Assembly: GCA_003175915.1 (NCBI GenBank)
Contig: PSRH01000007.1
Location: forward strand, 1-15,456
Reading direction: 5' to 3'
DNA: 15,456 bases
Origin: Candidatus Melainabacteria bacterium
Lineage (GTDB): Bacteria; Cyanobacteriota; Vampirovibrionia; Obscuribacterales; Obscuribacteraceae
A program made the position numbers and the translations under genes. Each line of letters begins with the position of its first letter. The first letter of the stretch is position 1. Below are positions 13,185 to 15,456 of the stretch, piece after piece. Under the pieces are notes generated by a model that was not told the DNA's origin, searched no databases, and saw nothing but the letters and a program-made list of their open reading frames with translations.

Positions 13185-15214
13185 TGCTCGTTCTTGCTTT
13201 TCTATCCTTGTGCCAAATCCTTTTTCTGCCTGGTTTTCTCGCGCTGAAATTCCTCAAAATCGAGACCAGGGGAAACGTGCAGAAATTAGTCTACATCTTC
13301 TCTCTATCAATCTTTACTAATTACTTCATGGTGATGGGGTTATATTCCCTGAAGCTTTACGTACCGCTGATGCTCAAGTTAATCATTGCCTTTGAGTGTT
13401 TGGCTTTCTGCGCGTTGATAGTCAAAGGTGGTGGTATCGAGTTCAACTGGCCTGATCAGGCTGAGCCAGAGACCGATTCCGACCCAAAACCCATTCAATT
13501 ACGGCTAGGACGGTTACTTGCCCTCGCTTCCATCCTCAGCTTCGCCTTACTAGCCTGGCAAAGCTTCGGTTCGATTTTCCATATATATGACGACATACTC
13601 AATTGGGACTTTTGGGCTACTAGATGGGCTGGACAATTAGAAATCAGCCGCACTTCCTTTTATCCGCAGTTGCTGCCGTGCAATTGGTCAATCACTTACG
13701 TCCTCATTGAAAATACGGACGTAAAAATGTTCGCCAAAGCAATTATGCCTCTTTTCCCTCTGGCAACTCTTTTACTGTTCTTGGATGGCTTCCGAAAAAC
13801 GAAAAATAGACGGTGGTTGTATGGCACCGTGTGCTACGCGCTCATCTTGCAGTACTTTTTTAGTAAGAATTTTCTCGCTTCAGGATATGCCGATGTTCCT
13901 TGCGCTTTCTTCGCCTTTCTCTCGTATTACGCAGTCGATCAATTGGAGACAGCGTGCCTCAAGGATTCTTTCCTAAATAATCTTCTGCCTTTGGTTTTTG
14001 CCAGCGCCGCAGCCTCTACGAAGCAAGGCGGTCTCTACCTTGTATTGTGGGCGCTTTGCTGGCTATCTATGCGGCTTTGGAAAAGAAATGATCCTAATCT
14101 ACTAAAAAAACTAGCTCAGTCCGTGGCACTTGCTGCCGGACTCAATCATTGGTACCTCTATAAAACTTGGCGTTTTTCCTTCGCTTACGAGTCAAATAAC
14201 CTCGCAGAACTGGAGGCTTTGCAGATGGGAAGAAGCTACTGGCTGAGATGGATTGAGTCATTCGATATGTTGCGGGCATGGAGAGGTTTTGAGGGACAAC
14301 CGATTTTCTTTGCCGCTATGGCGCTGACTACTAGCTCACTCTACCTGAGACAATCGCGGATTGTATTTTTTACTCTCGTGCTACCGATTTACACGATCTG
14401 GGCACTGTTTTTTAGCTATGCACCCAGAAACCTCGGCTTGGTTTTGCCTTTTCTAGCCTTTTGTTGCGGCAGCGGTTTTGAGGTAATTGAAACAACAATT
14501 GGGCGACTGAGCGCACAGATAAAAGCGTACAAAGCCTCCTGGTTGACTAAAGAATTGTGCAAGCCTATTGCCGTTCTGCTCTTGGGTGTCGGCGTTAGTA
14601 TTTTCGTATGTCTCCAACCGGTGCACTCTTTGACGATAATTCCACAGGGTTCAGTTTCTGACGAACTTTTGATGGAGTTGGCAGGCTCATGGTATGTACC
14701 TACGGCCCTTGCCGCAGTAATTATTGCCCTGAGCACCATCGCTTGCAAACAAACTTTAGTGGTTAGATTGCCAGCATTATCGTTGTTCGCGATCTTCTTC
14801 TTTGTAGGTTTTTCTTTATTGGTCTTTGAAAATACCGTTCTACCGAGACAACGATTGATCGACGAGCAGATTGCTTTACGTCGCACTATCTGCGCGCCGA
14901 AATTAAATGCAAAGTTGTACGCCTGTATTGATCAAGGCATTGTCACAGGGAAGATCGCTAGCTCCTACTCTGCTATGCATTTGCTTCCGGATCTCGAACG
15001 ATATTCCTTGTGGTCGCCGTTGCTGACTCGCAAGCCTCTGACAGTAAATGATGTAGAATCGCTCAGGGGAGATCCAGAGACAAAGGCAATGCTCATTTGG
15101 TCTTCAACGATTACTCCGGAACTTTCAAACTGGTTAAAAGAGCGCCACTACACGATTCTATTCGAAGAATCCGAGCGTTCACTTGTCTTATTTCCAGTCG
15201 ACGAGAATCACTGA
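13184..15214 (+). CDS. multi-spanning GT-C-like membrane glycosyltransferase
   Basis: A 676-residue integral membrane protein with about a dozen hydrophobic segments and a soluble C-terminal part (about 555-676). It starts with TTG; GGAGG at 13173-13177 is six bases upstream, and an in-frame TAG at 13178 excludes an earlier start. The first extracytoplasmic loop holds YDDILNWDFWATRWAG (135-150, Asp136/Asp137), followed by FYPQLLPCNW (159-168). SGYADVPCAFF (233-243), STKQGG (278-283) and RNLGLVLPFLAF (415-426) follow. An acidic pair in loop 1 and these later elements are what GT-C enzymes that use polyprenyl-phosphate sugars show. The adjacent GT2 gene would supply the donor. The product, a decorated surface polymer, lipid or protein, is unknown. 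The C-terminal part may bind the acceptor. Confidence 0.8.
   Translation: MLVLAFLSLCQILFLPGFLALKFLKIETRGNVQKLVYIFSLSIFTNYFMVMGLYSLKLYVPLMLKLIIAFECLAFCALIVKGGGIEFNWPDQAEPETDSDPKPIQLRLGRLLALASILSFALLAWQSFGSIFHIYDDILNWDFWATRWAGQLEISRTSFYPQLLPCNWSITYVLIENTDVKMFAKAIMPLFPLATLLLFLDGFRKTKNRRWLYGTVCYALILQYFFSKNFLASGYADVPCAFFAFLSYYAVDQLETACLKDSFLNNLLPLVFASAAASTKQGGLYLVLWALCWLSMRLWKRNDPNLLKKLAQSVALAAGLNHWYLYKTWRFSFAYESNNLAELEALQMGRSYWLRWIESFDMLRAWRGFEGQPIFFAAMALTTSSLYLRQSRIVFFTLVLPIYTIWALFFSYAPRNLGLVLPFLAFCCGSGFEVIETTIGRLSAQIKAYKASWLTKELCKPIAVLLLGVGVSIFVCLQPVHSLTIIPQGSVSDELLMELAGSWYVPTALAAVIIALSTIACKQTLVVRLPALSLFAIFFFVGFSLLVFENTVLPRQRLIDEQIALRRTICAPKLNAKLYACIDQGIVTGKIASSYSAMHLLPDLERYSLWSPLLTRKPLTVNDVESLRGDPETKAMLIWSSTITPELSNWLKERHYTILFEESERSLVLFPVDENH
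13283..13310 (-). promoter_or_regulatory. possible promoter of the GT2 gene inside the GT-C coding sequence
   Basis: On the minus strand TTGATA (13310-13305) is followed after 16 bases by TAATTT (13288-13283). This would start transcription near 13276, about 90 bases before the GT2 ATG. The match is fair but no independent support is visible. Confidence 0.25.
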
Positions 15215-15244
15215 TGCACTTCTTGCCTGGCAATTTCAAATTAT

Positions 15245-15317
15245 TGGGCGGTACTGGACTCGAACCAGTGACCCCCACTATGTCAAAGTGGTGCGCTACC
15301 AACTGCGCCAACCGCCC
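15245..15317 (-). tRNA. tRNA-Val (GAC)
   Basis: On the minus strand a complete 73-base cloverleaf is readable. The acceptor stem GGGCGGT pairs with ACCGCCC, the D-arm is GCGC/GCGC, the anticodon stem CCACT/AGTGG encloses loop TTGACAT with anticodon GAC, and the T-arm ACTGG/CCAGT encloses TTCGAGT. The discriminator is A. The CCA end is not encoded and must be added by the CCA-adding enzyme. It is convergent with the GT-C gene, whose stop is 30 bases away. Confidence 0.97.
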
Positions 15318-15379
15318 GATTCAGGCTCCTATTTTATCGCTAAGCAGGTTTAATCGGCCTTGAAAAATGTAAAAGGTTA

Positions 15380-15450
<71 letters not shown>

Positions 15451-15456
15451 TCAGGC

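Noticed and set aside
14416..14886. 156-codon minus-strand frame inside the GT-C gene
   Set aside because: It is wholly antisense to a well-supported membrane protein and shows no family motif.

Overview
The window is bacterial chromosomal DNA of medium GC content (roughly half G+C by eye). It carries a core translation block (rpsL, rpsG, fusA), smpB, two tRNA genes and a set of poorly characterised envelope genes. No phage, transposon, CRISPR array or plasmid gene is visible. Several start codons are TTG with good Shine-Dalgarno sequences (GNAT gene, rpsL, GT-C gene), and neither tRNA encodes its CCA end. With the many large unknown proteins, this would suit a deep-branching lineage such as the Obscuribacterales/Melainabacteria relatives of Cyanobacteria. 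That placement is an impression from protein style, not a demonstrated assignment.

Left part (1-6486): a 5'-truncated gene on the + strand encodes two ribbon-helix-helix-like repeats and a disordered tail. It converges on a minus-strand gene for a two-helix membrane protein, with a probable terminator and a 16-bp perfect palindrome between them. The next four genes are all on the minus strand and closely spaced, read in the order smpB, a GHL10-family glycosidase-like (lipo)protein, a membrane-anchored TPR protein whose GTG start overlaps the previous stop, and a protein of unknown family. They look like one transcription unit starting at a promoter just upstream of smpB. The exported glycosidase and TPR protein are probably an envelope pair; the link to smpB may be only positional.

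Middle part (6487-11945): a divergent regulatory region separates smpB from a tandem-GNAT acetyltransferase gene on the + strand. A 386-base gap follows, holding a near-consensus sigma-70 promoter and a structured leader for rpsL (S12). Then come rpsG (S7) and fusA (EF-G), the usual str-operon order, but without tuf next. A small protein resembling the DUF6941 family follows fusA.

Right part (12065-15456): a GT2 glycosyltransferase (minus) and a multi-spanning GT-C-like membrane glycosyltransferase (plus) are arranged head to head with start codons sharing one base. They make a coherent pair: GT2 enzymes of this kind charge a polyprenyl phosphate with sugar and GT-C enzymes use such donors outside the membrane. 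Downstream of the GT2 gene, 19 bases on, is a tiny exported protein whose mature part has almost no hydrophobic residues. The window ends with tRNA-Cys(GCA) and tRNA-Val(GAC) on the minus strand.
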